Shown one piece after another: positions 15,501 through 23,392 of a stretch of DNA of 64,000 nucleotides. Numbering within the stretch: the first letter of the stretch is position 1; the number at the start of each line of letters is the position of its first letter. Source of the stretch: Streptomyces tsukubensis (lineage in GTDB: Bacteria; Actinomycetota; Actinomycetes; Streptomycetales; Streptomycetaceae); the NCBI RefSeq assembly GCF_003932715.1, contig NZ_CP020700.1, forward strand, positions 434,001-498,000, written 5' to 3'. The notes beneath the pieces were generated by a model that worked only from the letters and a program-made list of their open reading frames with translations, was not told the DNA's origin and did not search any database. The translations under genes and the position numbers were made by a program.

Positions 15501-18252
15501 CGTCGGCTATCTGGTGCCGGCCGAAGGCGCCGCACCGCCGCCGGTCGCGGAGCTGCGGGCGCTGCTGGCGCGGCGGCTGCCGGACTATCTGATCCCGTCG
15601 CGCTTCGTCGTACTGCCGGAGCTGCCGCGGCAGGCCCACGGCAAGGTGGACCGGCGGGCGCTGCCCGAACCGGGCGCGCCGGAAGCGGGGGAGGGCGCGG
15701 AGTACGTGGCGCCCCGCACCCCGGCGGAGGAGGCGGTGACCGCCGTCTGGGCCGAGCTGCTCGGCCTGGAACGGGTCGGTGTCCACGACGACTTCTTCGG
15801 TCTGGGCGGCCACTCCCTGCTGGCGATGCGGATGGTGGCGGCGCTGCGGCGGGCGCTCGGCGGCGAGGCGCGGATCACTCTGATGGACGTCTTCCAGGAG
15901 CGTACGCCGGCCGCTCTCGCCGCTCTGGCCGACCGGTCGGACGAGGAGCGGGGGCCGCGCAGGCTGCTGCACGAACTGACCCCCCGGCAGTCCGCGGACG
16001 CTGTCACCCTGTCGCTGGTGTGTCTGCCGTACGGCGGTGGCAGTGCCGTCGTCTACCAGCCGCTCGCGGACGCCCTGCCGCCCGGTGTCGCCCTGCACGC
16101 GGTCGCCGTCCCCGGGCACGACCTGGGCATGTCGGAGGATTCGCTGCCGCTGGAGGAGGTGGCCCGGAGGTGCGCGGACGAGGTGCTGGCCGGGGTGCCG
16201 GGGCCGGTCGCGGTGTACGGGCACTGCGGGGTGGGCGCGGCCCTCGCCGTGGAGCTGGCCCGGCTGCTGGCCGCCGCGGGGCGGGAACCGGCGGCCGTCT
16301 ATCTGGGCGGGATCTTCCCGTTCGCCCGGCCCACGGAGGGGCTGCTCGGTCTGCTGTCCCGGTCCTCCTGGCTGGACCGGCGGCGCAGCGGCCGGCTGCA
16401 TCTGAACTGGCTGCGTTCCATGGGCGCGGATCTGGAAGGCCTTGAACCCGAGCAGCTGGCGACGATCGTGGCGAACGTCCGCGCGGACTCGCGGGCGGCG
16501 GAGGCGTACTTCACGGAGCGGCTGGCGGCCCCGGCCGACGGACTGTCGACACCGGTGGTCTCGGTGATCGGCTCGGCCGACCCGGGGACCGAGTTCCACC
16601 GGGAGCGGTTCCGGGAGTGGGGCTTCCTGGGGACGACGACGGCCGTCGCCGTACTGGACGAGGGCGGCCACTACTTCCTCAAGCACCGGGCGGCCGAGCT
16701 GGCCGAGATCGTCACCTCCGTCCATCCCGCGGTCGCCGGTGCGGAACCGGCGCGCCTCGGCCGGCAGGACCGGCCGGAGGATGCCACCTGGTGGCTGGAC
16801 GGGGTGCACCGCGAGGATGCGGATCCCGGCCCGGAGCCGGATTCGGCATCGGCGCCGACGTCCGCGACCGCGACCCGGCAGGACACGCGGCGGTTCGTCG
16901 CGGTCGCGGCATCGCAGATGGTGTCGCAGACGGGTTCGGCGCTGACCGAGTTCGCGCTGCCGCTGTGGATCTTCCTATCGACCGATTCGGTGGCCTGGTT
17001 CGGTCTCTTCGCGGTGCTGGGCATCGTGCCCGGACTGCTGGCCGCGCCGGTCCTGGGCAGTCTGGTGGACCGGATCGACCGGCGCCGGGTGATGCTGGTC
17101 TGCACGGCGGTCTCCGGTACGACGGAGGCGCTGCTCGCCCTGCTCTATGCGCTGGGCGAGTTGCGGGCCTGGCACGTCGGGGCGCTGATGGCGCTGCTGT
17201 CGGTCTCCCTGACGGGGCAGCGGCTGGCGTTCCAGTCGGCGATCCCGCAGCTCGTACCGAAGCGGTATCTGGGCCATGCCAACGGCGTCGTCCAGATCTC
17301 CGGCGGTATCGCGCAGGTCGTCGCCCCGCTGGCGGCGGTCGGCCTGCTGGCCGCGATCGGGCTCGGCTGGGTGCTGCTGCTGGACGTCGTCAGCTATGCG
17401 ATCGCGGCCCTGGTCCTGAGTACCGTACGGTTCCCGCGGACGCTGGGCGCGCGGCGGCGCGAAACGCTCCGGCAGGAGATCGTGGCCGGGTTCCGGCTGG
17501 TGACCGGGCAGCGCGGGTTCCGGGCGATGCTGATCTTCTTCGCCGTCCTCAACCTCTTCCTGCCGGTGCTGTTCCAGCTGGTGTCGCCGCTCGTCCTCGG
17601 CTTCTCCGGTCTGGGTTCGGTGGCGACGGTCTCCCTGGCGGGCGGTGTCGGTGCGGTCGTCGGCGGTCTGGCGATGGGCATCTGGGGCGGTCCGCGGCAC
17701 CGCAGGATGCGCGGCATGCTGCTGGTGATCCCGGTCCTGGCACTGTTCTCCGCGCTGACGGGGCTGCGGCCCGATCTGCTCGTGGCGGGTGCCGGGGTGT
17801 TCGGCATGGCGGCTTCGCTGTCGCTGCTCAACGGCATCTATCTGACGATCGTGCAGGTGAAGGTCCCGCAGCGGTTCCACGGCCGGGTGATGGCCCTGAA
17901 CCAGCTGGTGGCCTGGTCGACGCTGCCGGTGGGCTTCCTGCTGATCGCCCCGCTGGGGACCGCTTTCCTGGAGCCGCTGATGGCGGCCGACGGAGCACTG
18001 GCCGGAACGGTGGGCGCGGTCCTCGGCACGGGCGACGGGCGGGGCATCGGGCTGCTGTATCTGCTGCTTGCCGCCGGGATCCTGCTCCTCGGGGCGGTGT
18101 CGCTGCGGTTCCGGGCGCTGTCGGGCTTCGACCGGGACGTCCCGGACGCCCAGGCCGACGATCTGGTGGGGCTGGCAGCGCTGACGTCGGACGGGCGGGG
18201 CCGTCCGGCGGACCGGCCGGTCGCCGCGGATGCGCTGACGAAGGCGAGCTGA
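12550..18252 (+). CDS. NRPS C-A-T-TE fused to an MFS transporter
   Basis: 1900 residues from ATG 12550 (GGGGAG ahead). C ~50-480 (HHLTGDG 187-193); A ~515-1010 (YTSGSTGRPKG near 686; YGPTEAT); T ~1055-1125 (GGHSL, Ser1089); thioesterase ~1150-1400; then MFS permease ~1445-1860 with about twelve hydrophobic helices, including the loop GSLVDRIDRRRVM typical of the family between helices 2 and 3. The A-domain code reads D-F-T-K-I-G-H-V-G-K. Lys and His suit an acidic or amide side chain, close to the known Asp/Asn codes. The thioesterase nucleophile elbow is GHCGVG: Cys1226 replaces Ser, with Asp (GSADPG) and His (DEGGHYF) still present. Synthesis, release and export thus sit on one chain. A synthase-exporter fusion is unusual but the frame is unbroken. 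Confidence 0.9.
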   Translation: MERETNAPLTVDRPRRVLSPEQRALLARKLRERPAAAGRPPSVAPLPAGVPVPLSPAQERLWFVEQLTPGTAAYVLPTAGRLTGPLEPGALAEALRLVTVRHPVLRSAYPADEDGTPRVETVPAEEFAVPWETRDLSGLPPGERESAARAAVEAEVDRPFAVEEGPLVRALLLRLADDDHVLVVCQHHLTGDGWSAGILLDELLSGYQALTSGERPVLPPLPVGYGDYAHWQRERQERPGAAAGLRYWCEAMTGVAPLELPTDRPRPAVPGPRGATYAFRVDPAVHEAARALSRDRGATLYMTLLAAFQIVLGRWSGQRDFAVGTPFAGRPTEETEGLIGLFSTVLPMRADLSSSGSGTSAGTGTGTGASPGGGADALPDFATVLSRVRSAALGAQQHQDTPFEKLVEALDLPRDVSRPPLYQVSFALQNHRAQTVRPRDVQWRTFPFEGSGVHLDLGLYCTETDEGLEAFLTYRTDLWDADTVARLAGHWQRILSGAAADPSAPAGTLGMLSPEERRRVLYEWNDSGSAVPVAATLADAVAAQAARTPGATALVHSGRALDYAALDGRANRLAQVLRAAGSRPGALVGVCLDQGLDQAVALLAVLKSGAAYVPLDPEQPAERLGHMLTDAAPVVLLTTSAHRELLDGADAPVLLLDELAAEQAAAPAGPPEGGAGPDDLAYVIYTSGSTGRPKGVAVQHRQVLTYLAGVRQRFAEAGLGDGARYALLQSLAFDFGLTTLYLSLTTGGALHLLAPRTPGPELAGYLAAERIDCVKLTPSHLAALTAEVDDPGLLLPRRLLILGGEASGWEWSRALAATAARTGCRVVNHYGPTEATVGVTTLLVDPERPAEGPTTPIGRPMPGARVYLLDPCGEPVPPGVTGELWIGGDRLARGYLGLPELTAERFRPDPFAEGTQEEPRMYRTGDLARHRPDGTVEFLGRGDDQVKIRGYRVELGEVEAHLRQLPGTAEAVAAARGPAGEPVLVGYLVPAEGAAPPPVAELRALLARRLPDYLIPSRFVVLPELPRQAHGKVDRRALPEPGAPEAGEGAEYVAPRTPAEEAVTAVWAELLGLERVGVHDDFFGLGGHSLLAMRMVAALRRALGGEARITLMDVFQERTPAALAALADRSDEERGPRRLLHELTPRQSADAVTLSLVCLPYGGGSAVVYQPLADALPPGVALHAVAVPGHDLGMSEDSLPLEEVARRCADEVLAGVPGPVAVYGHCGVGAALAVELARLLAAAGREPAAVYLGGIFPFARPTEGLLGLLSRSSWLDRRRSGRLHLNWLRSMGADLEGLEPEQLATIVANVRADSRAAEAYFTERLAAPADGLSTPVVSVIGSADPGTEFHRERFREWGFLGTTTAVAVLDEGGHYFLKHRAAELAEIVTSVHPAVAGAEPARLGRQDRPEDATWWLDGVHREDADPGPEPDSASAPTSATATRQDTRRFVAVAASQMVSQTGSALTEFALPLWIFLSTDSVAWFGLFAVLGIVPGLLAAPVLGSLVDRIDRRRVMLVCTAVSGTTEALLALLYALGELRAWHVGALMALLSVSLTGQRLAFQSAIPQLVPKRYLGHANGVVQISGGIAQVVAPLAAVGLLAAIGLGWVLLLDVVSYAIAALVLSTVRFPRTLGARRRETLRQEIVAGFRLVTGQRGFRAMLIFFAVLNLFLPVLFQLVSPLVLGFSGLGSVATVSLAGGVGAVVGGLAMGIWGGPRHRRMRGMLLVIPVLALFSALTGLRPDLLVAGAGVFGMAASLSLLNGIYLTIVQVKVPQRFHGRVMALNQLVAWSTLPVGFLLIAPLGTAFLEPLMAADGALAGTVGAVLGTGDGRGIGLLYLLLAAGILLLGAVSLRFRALSGFDRDVPDAQADDLVGLAALTSDGRGRPADRPVAADALTKAS

Positions 18253-18260
18253 GCGACGGC

Positions 18261-18296
18261 GGCCGCCGCCCCGTCCCCCGTGGCGGGGCGGCGGCC
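18261..18296. terminator. Terminator after the NRPS/MFS gene
   Basis: A perfect 13-bp stem, GGCCGCCGCCCCG (18261-18273) with CGGGGCGGCGGCC (18284-18296), and a ten-base loop. It begins nine bases after the NRPS/MFS stop and faces the convergent SDR gene, so it can serve both strands. Confidence 0.7.
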
Positions 18297-18361
18297 GTCC
18301 GGTCGGCACCGGTGGCGTCCCGGCCGGTATCCGTGCCGGGCAGCACTCCCCGGTCGTGTCA

Positions 18362-18406
18362 GGGCCGGTGGGGTCAGGGCCCGGTGGGGTCAGGGCCCGG
18401 TGGGGA
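18362..18406. repeat. 16-bp tandem repeat overlapping the SDR stop codon
   Basis: Almost three copies of a unit like GGGCCCGGTGGGGTCA. The SDR stop (TCA on this strand, 18390-18392) lies within a copy. Because the unit is not a multiple of three, gain or loss of a copy could alter the protein's last residues. Confidence 0.6.
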
Positions 18407-19313
18407 TGATCAGCTTGCGGCCCGCGCTGACGCCGCCGTCCACCAGGACCGAGGCGCCCGTCATATAGGGGAAGTCCGGGGAGGCCAGCCCGAGTACGGA
18501 GCGGGCGATCTCCTCGGGCTCCGCCATCCGCTGGAGTCCCTCCACGTTCAGCGGACCGAAGGCCGCCTTCAGACGGGCCCACTCGGCGTCGGGAATGCCC
18601 GGCGGACGGACCATGGCGGTATCGGTGGGGCCGGGCAGCAGGGCGTTGATCCTGATGCCCTTCGGCCCGTACGCCAGGGCCGCGCACTTCACCAGGCTCT
18701 CGATGGCCCGTTTGCTCGCGGCGTAGGCGGCGCCGTCGGGGCGGCCGCGTTCGGCGGCCACCGACGAGGTGCAGACGATCACGCCGCGGCCCGCCCGGAG
18801 CATGTGCGGTATCTGGTATTTGAGTGCGAGGAACACCCCTCGCACATTGGTGTCCTGGATGTCGTCCCACTCCTGGACGGTCAGCTCGTGGAGGAGTCGG
18901 CTGCCGCCGATCCCCGCGTTGTTGAAGGCGATGTCGATGCCGCCGTAGCGGGCGGCGACCCGGTCCGTGAAGTCCTGTGTCTCCTCGGCGCTGCGGACGT
19001 CGGCCCGGACGTAGAAGGCCTCTCCCCCGGCGTCGGTGATCTCGCGTTCGACCCGGCGGCCGGCGTCGGTGCGGCGGCCGCAGAATCCGACGGACGCCCC
19101 GGCGGCGGCGAAGGCGATCGCCGTCGCGCGGCCGATGCCCGAGGTGCCTCCGGTGATGAGGACCGAACTCCCGCGGAACCGCCGGTCCGGGGCGGGCTTC
19201 GGGGCCGGTCCGGCCGCATGGGCACCGGTTGCGGTGACGCCCGCGATACCGAGAGCGGCGGCCGTGCCGAGCAGGGCGCGGCGGCCTGGATGTGCGCTGC
19301 TGTGCTTCTCCAT
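18390..19313 (-). CDS. SDR-family oxidoreductase with N-terminal Tat-like signal
   Basis: 307 residues; ATG at 19313 with GAGGG nine bases ahead. Residues ~1-35 look like a twin-arginine signal: GRRALLGTAAALGIAG with an AxA cleavage region (AHA). Then comes a classical short-chain dehydrogenase: nucleotide-binding TGGTSGIG (54-61), GFCGRR, NNAGIG, catalytic Ser in TSS and YAASK (Tyr/Lys), and ending LVDGGVSAGRK. It probably oxidises or reduces a carbonyl/alcohol with NAD(P). Export of an NAD(P)-dependent enzyme is odd; either it is exported folded with bound cofactor or the leader is not functional. It is divergent from the sensor kinase gene and convergent with the NRPS operon. A link to either biosynthetic locus is unproven. 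Confidence 0.85.
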   Translation of the reverse strand: MEKHSSAHPGRRALLGTAAALGIAGVTATGAHAAGPAPKPAPDRRFRGSSVLITGGTSGIGRATAIAFAAAGASVGFCGRRTDAGRRVEREITDAGGEAFYVRADVRSAEETQDFTDRVAARYGGIDIAFNNAGIGGSRLLHELTVQEWDDIQDTNVRGVFLALKYQIPHMLRAGRGVIVCTSSVAAERGRPDGAAYAASKRAIESLVKCAALAYGPKGIRINALLPGPTDTAMVRPPGIPDAEWARLKAAFGPLNVEGLQRMAEPEEIARSVLGLASPDFPYMTGASVLVDGGVSAGRKLIIPTGP

Positions 19314-19350
19314 GGCGTCCACCCTCGCGGGTGCGGCGCGATCCGCGGAT

Positions 19351-19408
19351 CCTGCCGCAGGGCCCTTCCCGCGGCCGGGAGGAGGATCCGGCCTCCTCCC
19401 GCGGCAGG
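19351..19408. promoter_or_regulatory. Nested inverted repeats in the SDR/kinase divergent promoter
   Basis: Inner arms CGGGAGGAGG (19376-19385) and CCTCCTCCCG (19392-19401) are perfectly complementary around a six-base spacer. Outer arms CCTGCCGC (19351-19358) and GCGGCAGG (19401-19408) add a second inverted repeat. The element lies in the ~130 bp gap between the divergent SDR and kinase genes. It is a candidate operator for the adjacent response regulator, or a hairpin in one leader RNA. Confidence 0.4.
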
Positions 19409-19445
19409 AGCCGCGGAGCCCGGTCACGGCCCTATCGTGGAGCGG

Positions 19446-20663
19446 GTGAACCGGCCATGGACCGACCTGGTGTTCGACGACCGCCGCCGGGGTGTGCGTG
19501 CCCTGGTGTACACGGCCGCTCTGGCCACCGACTTCGTGCTGGTGCGGCAGCCGCCGGGGGGCGGTGACCGGGCGCTGGCAGCTGTCGGTCTGCTGCTCTG
19601 CCTGGCCGGGTGGCGCTGGGCCCTGACCGCGCTGGTGGCGCAGTCGGCGCTGCTGGTTACGGCACACACGCTGGGCGCGGGGGTCGTTCCTTCGCTGAAG
19701 GTGCTGGCGGCGATCACGCTGTTCGAGGTGGCGGTACGAGGGCGGGGGCGGGCACCCGCGGTGGGCTGTGGGGTGCTGGCTCTGGCCGTCGTACTGAACC
19801 GGTTCGGGGGCCTGCCGGGCGATCTGGCACCGGTGCTCTTCAAGGCGGCGGTGGTCGCCGGACTGCCGTTCTTCCTGGGGTCCTACGTCCGGATGTCCCG
19901 GGAGGCCGCGGCGCACGCACGGGAGCAGGCTGCGCGGCGGGCGCTGCGGGCGGAGCAGGAGGCCGTGGCCGCCCGGGCGGCGGAGCGCGCGGCCATCGCC
20001 CGCGAGCTGCACGATCTCGTGGCCCATCATGTGTCGTCGATGGTGCTGCGCGTGGGGGTGGCGCGGCATGTCGTCACGGACGCGGCGGCAGGCCCCGGCG
20101 GGGGTACGGTCCCGGACCCCCGGGTCACCGACGTACTCGACGATCTGCACAGCTCCGGCCGGGCGGCGCTGACCGATCTGCGGAGGCTCGTGGCCGTGCT
20201 GCGGGCCCCCGGCACGGAGCCGGGGACGGCTTCCCTGGTCTCGGACGGGGCCCTGCCCGCGGTGCTGGCGGCGGTCGCGGCACGGGCCGGACGGGCGGGG
20301 CCCACGGTGACGGCGTCGGTGGATCCCGCCGTCGCCGGGCTGGACGCGGTCCGGGCCCTGGCCGTGCTGCGGCTGGCCCAGGAGGGCCTGGCGAACGTCG
20401 CGCGGCACGCGGGTTCTTCGGCGCGGGCCGATCTGGCGGTACGGATGGACGGGGGGACCGTACGGCTGACGCTCCGGGACGACGGCGGAGCCGGACGGCC
20501 CGGGCCGCAGGCTCCCGACCCGGGCGGCGGTCATGGTCTGGTCGGCATGCGGGAGCGGGTCGCGCTGCTCGGCGGCACGCTCGACGCGGGCCCCGCGGAC
20601 GGGGGCTGGCGGCTGACGGCCGTTCTGCCCGCCCCGGCGCCGGTGCCGGAGCCCCGACCGTGA
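19446..20663 (+). CDS. Two-component sensor histidine kinase (HisKA_3 type)
   Basis: About 405 residues from GTG 19446; GTG 19437 in the same frame is an alternative, and neither has a well-placed Shine-Dalgarno. The N-terminal ~150 residues contain four to five hydrophobic segments, so the protein is membrane-bound with little outside the membrane. The dimerisation/phosphoacceptor helix reads ERAAIARELHDLVAHHVSSM (His of RELHD is the phosphosite). The ATPase domain has the N box GLANVARHAG, the G1-like DDGGAG and GGGHGLVGMRERV. It is the NarL-partner class common in Streptomyces. Its stop overlaps the response regulator start (GTGA), so the pair is co-translated. The signal is unknown. Confidence 0.9.
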   Translation: MNRPWTDLVFDDRRRGVRALVYTAALATDFVLVRQPPGGGDRALAAVGLLLCLAGWRWALTALVAQSALLVTAHTLGAGVVPSLKVLAAITLFEVAVRGRGRAPAVGCGVLALAVVLNRFGGLPGDLAPVLFKAAVVAGLPFFLGSYVRMSREAAAHAREQAARRALRAEQEAVAARAAERAAIARELHDLVAHHVSSMVLRVGVARHVVTDAAAGPGGGTVPDPRVTDVLDDLHSSGRAALTDLRRLVAVLRAPGTEPGTASLVSDGALPAVLAAVAARAGRAGPTVTASVDPAVAGLDAVRALAVLRLAQEGLANVARHAGSSARADLAVRMDGGTVRLTLRDDGGAGRPGPQAPDPGGGHGLVGMRERVALLGGTLDAGPADGGWRLTAVLPAPAPVPEPRP

Positions 20664-21313
20664 TCCGGGTTCTCGCCGTCGACGACCAGCAGTTGGTACG
20701 GATGGGGCTGCGGATGCTGTTCGAGCAGGCTCCCGGTATCGAGCTGGCCGGGGAGGCCGCGGACGGTGCGGAGGCGGTCCGGCTGGCCGCCCGGCTCGCC
20801 CCCGACGTGGTCCTGATGGACCTGCGGATGCCGGGTACGGACGGCATCACGGCCACCCGCCGGATCCTCGCCGACCGCCCGGCCGTCCGGGTCGTCGCGC
20901 TCACCACCTTCGACGACGACGAGCATCTGTATCCGGCGCTCGCGGCAGGGGCCTGCGGCTTCCTGGTCAAGGACACCCCGCCGGGGGAGATCCTGGACGC
21001 CGTACGCCGGGCGGCGCACGGGGAGGCCCCGTTCAGCCGGGACGCCCTGGCCCGGCTCGTCGACCGGGCGGTGACGGCCCCGGCGCCCTCCGGTCCGTCC
21101 GCGCCCCCGGAGCTTCCGGCGGTGACTCCGCGCGAGCGCGAGGTGCTCGGGCTGATCGGGGCGGGTCTCACCAACAAGGAGATCTCCGACCGGCTGCACA
21201 TGGGGGTGACCACGGTGAAGACGCATGTGGCGAGCCTGATGGCGAAGACGGGGCGGGACAACCGGATCCGGCTCGCGGTTCTCGCCGTGCTCTGCGGCAT
21301 CGTCCCGGACTGA
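20660..21313 (+). CDS. NarL/LuxR-family response regulator
   Basis: 217 residues from GTG 20660, overlapping the kinase stop. Receiver domain ~1-120 has the acidic pair VDDQQ, phosphoacceptor Asp54 in VVLMDLRMPG, Thr in ALTTFDDDE and Lys in FLVKDTPPG. The C-terminal LuxR-type HTH (~145-210) reads LTPREREVLGLIGAGLTNKE (first residues VTPRER here), then ISDRLHMGVTTVKTHVASLM. It should be phosphorylated by the upstream kinase and bind DNA as a dimer. The inverted repeat upstream of the kinase gene is a candidate autoregulatory site. Confidence 0.93.
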   Translation: MIRVLAVDDQQLVRMGLRMLFEQAPGIELAGEAADGAEAVRLAARLAPDVVLMDLRMPGTDGITATRRILADRPAVRVVALTTFDDDEHLYPALAAGACGFLVKDTPPGEILDAVRRAAHGEAPFSRDALARLVDRAVTAPAPSGPSAPPELPAVTPREREVLGLIGAGLTNKEISDRLHMGVTTVKTHVASLMAKTGRDNRIRLAVLAVLCGIVPD

Positions 21314-21321
21314 CCTACGGG

Positions 21322-21352
21322 CTCCCGCGCGGACGGGGCGCCCGCGCGGGAG
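21322..21352. terminator. Terminator between response regulator and NlpC/P60 gene
   Basis: A 10-bp perfect stem, CTCCCGCGCG (21322-21331) with CGCGCGGGAG (21343-21352), and an 11-base loop, in the short gap between convergent genes. Confidence 0.65.
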
Positions 21353-21371
21353 GATTCCGTGCCCGGGAATG

Positions 21372-23108
21372 TCAGAGGCGGTGGACCGTCCGCAGCTTGG
21401 TCGCGTAGGTGCCGGTGCCGGTCAGCGTGGAAGCGCCGCCGAGATCCGCCGCGGTCGGCCCGTTGGGCGTCTTGCGACTGGAGAGGAACCTCGGTACGCC
21501 CGCGGTGTCCCGGCCCAGATGGATCCCGACGTGGTCGATGCCGTCCTCCGGGGCGCCCTCCGCGTCGAAGAAGACGAGATCGCCCACCTGGAGTGCGGTC
21601 AGCGGCGGGGGTGATGCCGAGGCGGAGTGGGCGATCCGGGTGCCCGGGGCCCGGGCCGCCTGGTTCTTCGCGGTCCGGGGCAGCAGCCCGGGGGACGTGT
21701 GGTCGCTCTCGTGGGCGAGCGGGACCCCCAGGTGGTAGCCGTAGACCATCCGGATGTAGCCGGAGCAGTCCAGGGCGCCCAGGAAGCGGGGTTCGGCCGT
21801 CTTCGTCAGGGAGCCGGCCGGAACCCGGGCGAAGGTCCAGTTCACGCCCATGTATTCGTGGAAGTCGGCGCCTTCCTCGCGCGCGCCGCCGGTGAGGGGC
21901 GGCCCATAATCGGATTCGCCGAGCACGGGGGCGCCGTGCTCCGGTGGTCCGGAGCGGTACGAGGTGACCCGGGGCGCGCCGGGCAGGAACTGGAAGCCGT
22001 AGGCGAGGGCGTCGGGTGCGGTCGACCCCAGCCAGCCGCGGATCTGCTGCTCCACCCCCGCGGTCCAGGTCCCGGTGAAGGGTTCGGGGAGCACCCGGAC
22101 CCAGGAGCGGTGGACCACCGTGACCGGTACGGCCCAGGTCGCGGTGAGGATCCGGATCCGGGAGATACGCAGTTCGGCGGCGAGGGCTGTGCTGTCGGCG
22201 GCGGCGCGGACCCCGATCCGGCCCGGGGCGGGCGGCTGGTCATCGACGGTGGTCTGCCAGGCGGAGCCCTCGGTGAGGTCGGCGCGCCAGGCGCGGGCCT
22301 GGATGCGTCCTCCGGTGCGGTTGACCCGGATGCACCACGAGGAGCCCGCCGGATTGCCGGTCGCGACGGGTGCGGGGGTCACGAGTTGGGTCACGGAGGT
22401 GGCGCTGACGGCTCTCTCCAGATGGAGGGTGACCGCGCCGCCGGCGGCGAAGGAGAGCCGGGCCCGGAAGTGGTCGGTCGGGCCCGTGTAGCCGAAGGTG
22501 AGGGCGAACGAGCGGGCCGCGTCGGAGGGGTCCTGTGCGAAATGCCCGGTGATGACGGCGTCGAGGTCGGCGACCTGTTCGTCCTTGAGCGTGGCGTGGC
22601 GGCTCACGGAACTGGTCGCGGGGATGCGGACGATCCCGGCTCCGGGGGTGACCTCGTAGTCGGCCGTGGTGCCGTTGGCGGTGTCCCAGGCACCGCCGCC
22701 GGGCGACAGGCCCCAGCCGCCCGGTGCGACGGTCCGCCGGAAGGTGTCGTCGAAGGCCCGCTTGTCCTCGCGGAAGGTCCGCTCGGGGCCGGTGAGCAGC
22801 ACCGTGCGGGAGCCGTGGGTGAGGACGGCGAGCGGTTCGTCCCCGAAGGCGACCTCGGTCCGGCCGGGCGTCCCGGTCACAGGGGTGACGGTGAGCGGGC
22901 CGAGGGCGGCGCGGGTGTAGACCGCGGGGTCGTGGGCGGCGACGGTGACGGAGGTACGGGAGCTGCCCACCGCCTCCTCGACGGGCACGGTGGCGGGTTG
23001 CGGGGCCGGTGCGGCGACGGCGGCCCGGGTACCGGCGCCGGTGAGCAGCGTTCCGGCGCCGACGGCGGCTATCAGCGAACGGCGGGAAGGGCCCGGTGAT
23101 CTGGTCAT
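21372..23108 (-). CDS. Tat-exported NlpC/P60-family cell wall hydrolase
   Basis: 578 residues; ATG at 23108. The N-terminus SRRSLIAAVGAGTLLTGAG is a Tat-type signal with an Ala-rich cleavage region (AVAAPA). Residues ~45-400 are a long beta-rich region without recognised motifs; alternating polar/hydrophobic strands suggest one or two beta-sandwich (laminin-G-like) modules. The C-terminal ~150 residues are NlpC/P60: catalytic Cys448 in ALDCSGYIRMVYGY, GDLVFFDAEG, and the His in DHVGIHLG. It probably cleaves peptide bonds in peptidoglycan or a related substrate outside the cell. It lies between the two biosynthetic loci with no evident link to either. Confidence 0.85.
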   Translation of the reverse strand: MTRSPGPSRRSLIAAVGAGTLLTGAGTRAAVAAPAPQPATVPVEEAVGSSRTSVTVAAHDPAVYTRAALGPLTVTPVTGTPGRTEVAFGDEPLAVLTHGSRTVLLTGPERTFREDKRAFDDTFRRTVAPGGWGLSPGGGAWDTANGTTADYEVTPGAGIVRIPATSSVSRHATLKDEQVADLDAVITGHFAQDPSDAARSFALTFGYTGPTDHFRARLSFAAGGAVTLHLERAVSATSVTQLVTPAPVATGNPAGSSWCIRVNRTGGRIQARAWRADLTEGSAWQTTVDDQPPAPGRIGVRAAADSTALAAELRISRIRILTATWAVPVTVVHRSWVRVLPEPFTGTWTAGVEQQIRGWLGSTAPDALAYGFQFLPGAPRVTSYRSGPPEHGAPVLGESDYGPPLTGGAREEGADFHEYMGVNWTFARVPAGSLTKTAEPRFLGALDCSGYIRMVYGYHLGVPLAHESDHTSPGLLPRTAKNQAARAPGTRIAHSASASPPPLTALQVGDLVFFDAEGAPEDGIDHVGIHLGRDTAGVPRFLSSRKTPNGPTAADLGGASTLTGTGTYATKLRTVHRL

Positions 23109-23392
23109 ACCCGATGATCGCCGAGAGGCGGGAACGCTGTCGCCCCCTTCCCGCGGTGATGATCCGGGGGGCCGGATCGCGGCACCCTTCCCCGCGGCCG
23201 TACGGTCCGGCGGCGGGCGGGGGCGCTGCGCCGCAGGACACCGGGGCCTCGGCCCGTGTCCGTACTTTCAGCCGGGGTTAAGCGGTCGTTTGGTCCGGGG
23301 GCCGAGCCTTCAGGGGCAGGCCGGTGGATACCCGGTCGCGGCCCGGACCGGGCCCGTGCCGCCCGCCGCCGGACCGGACGATCGGAGCTGCG

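Noticed and set aside
12547..18252. Bacillibactin-like siderophore (aryl-Gly-Thr) assembly line
   Set aside because: Acid ligase, Gly module and MFS exporter are suggestive, but the third A-domain code is not a Thr code, and no DHB biosynthesis or iron-box genes are seen.
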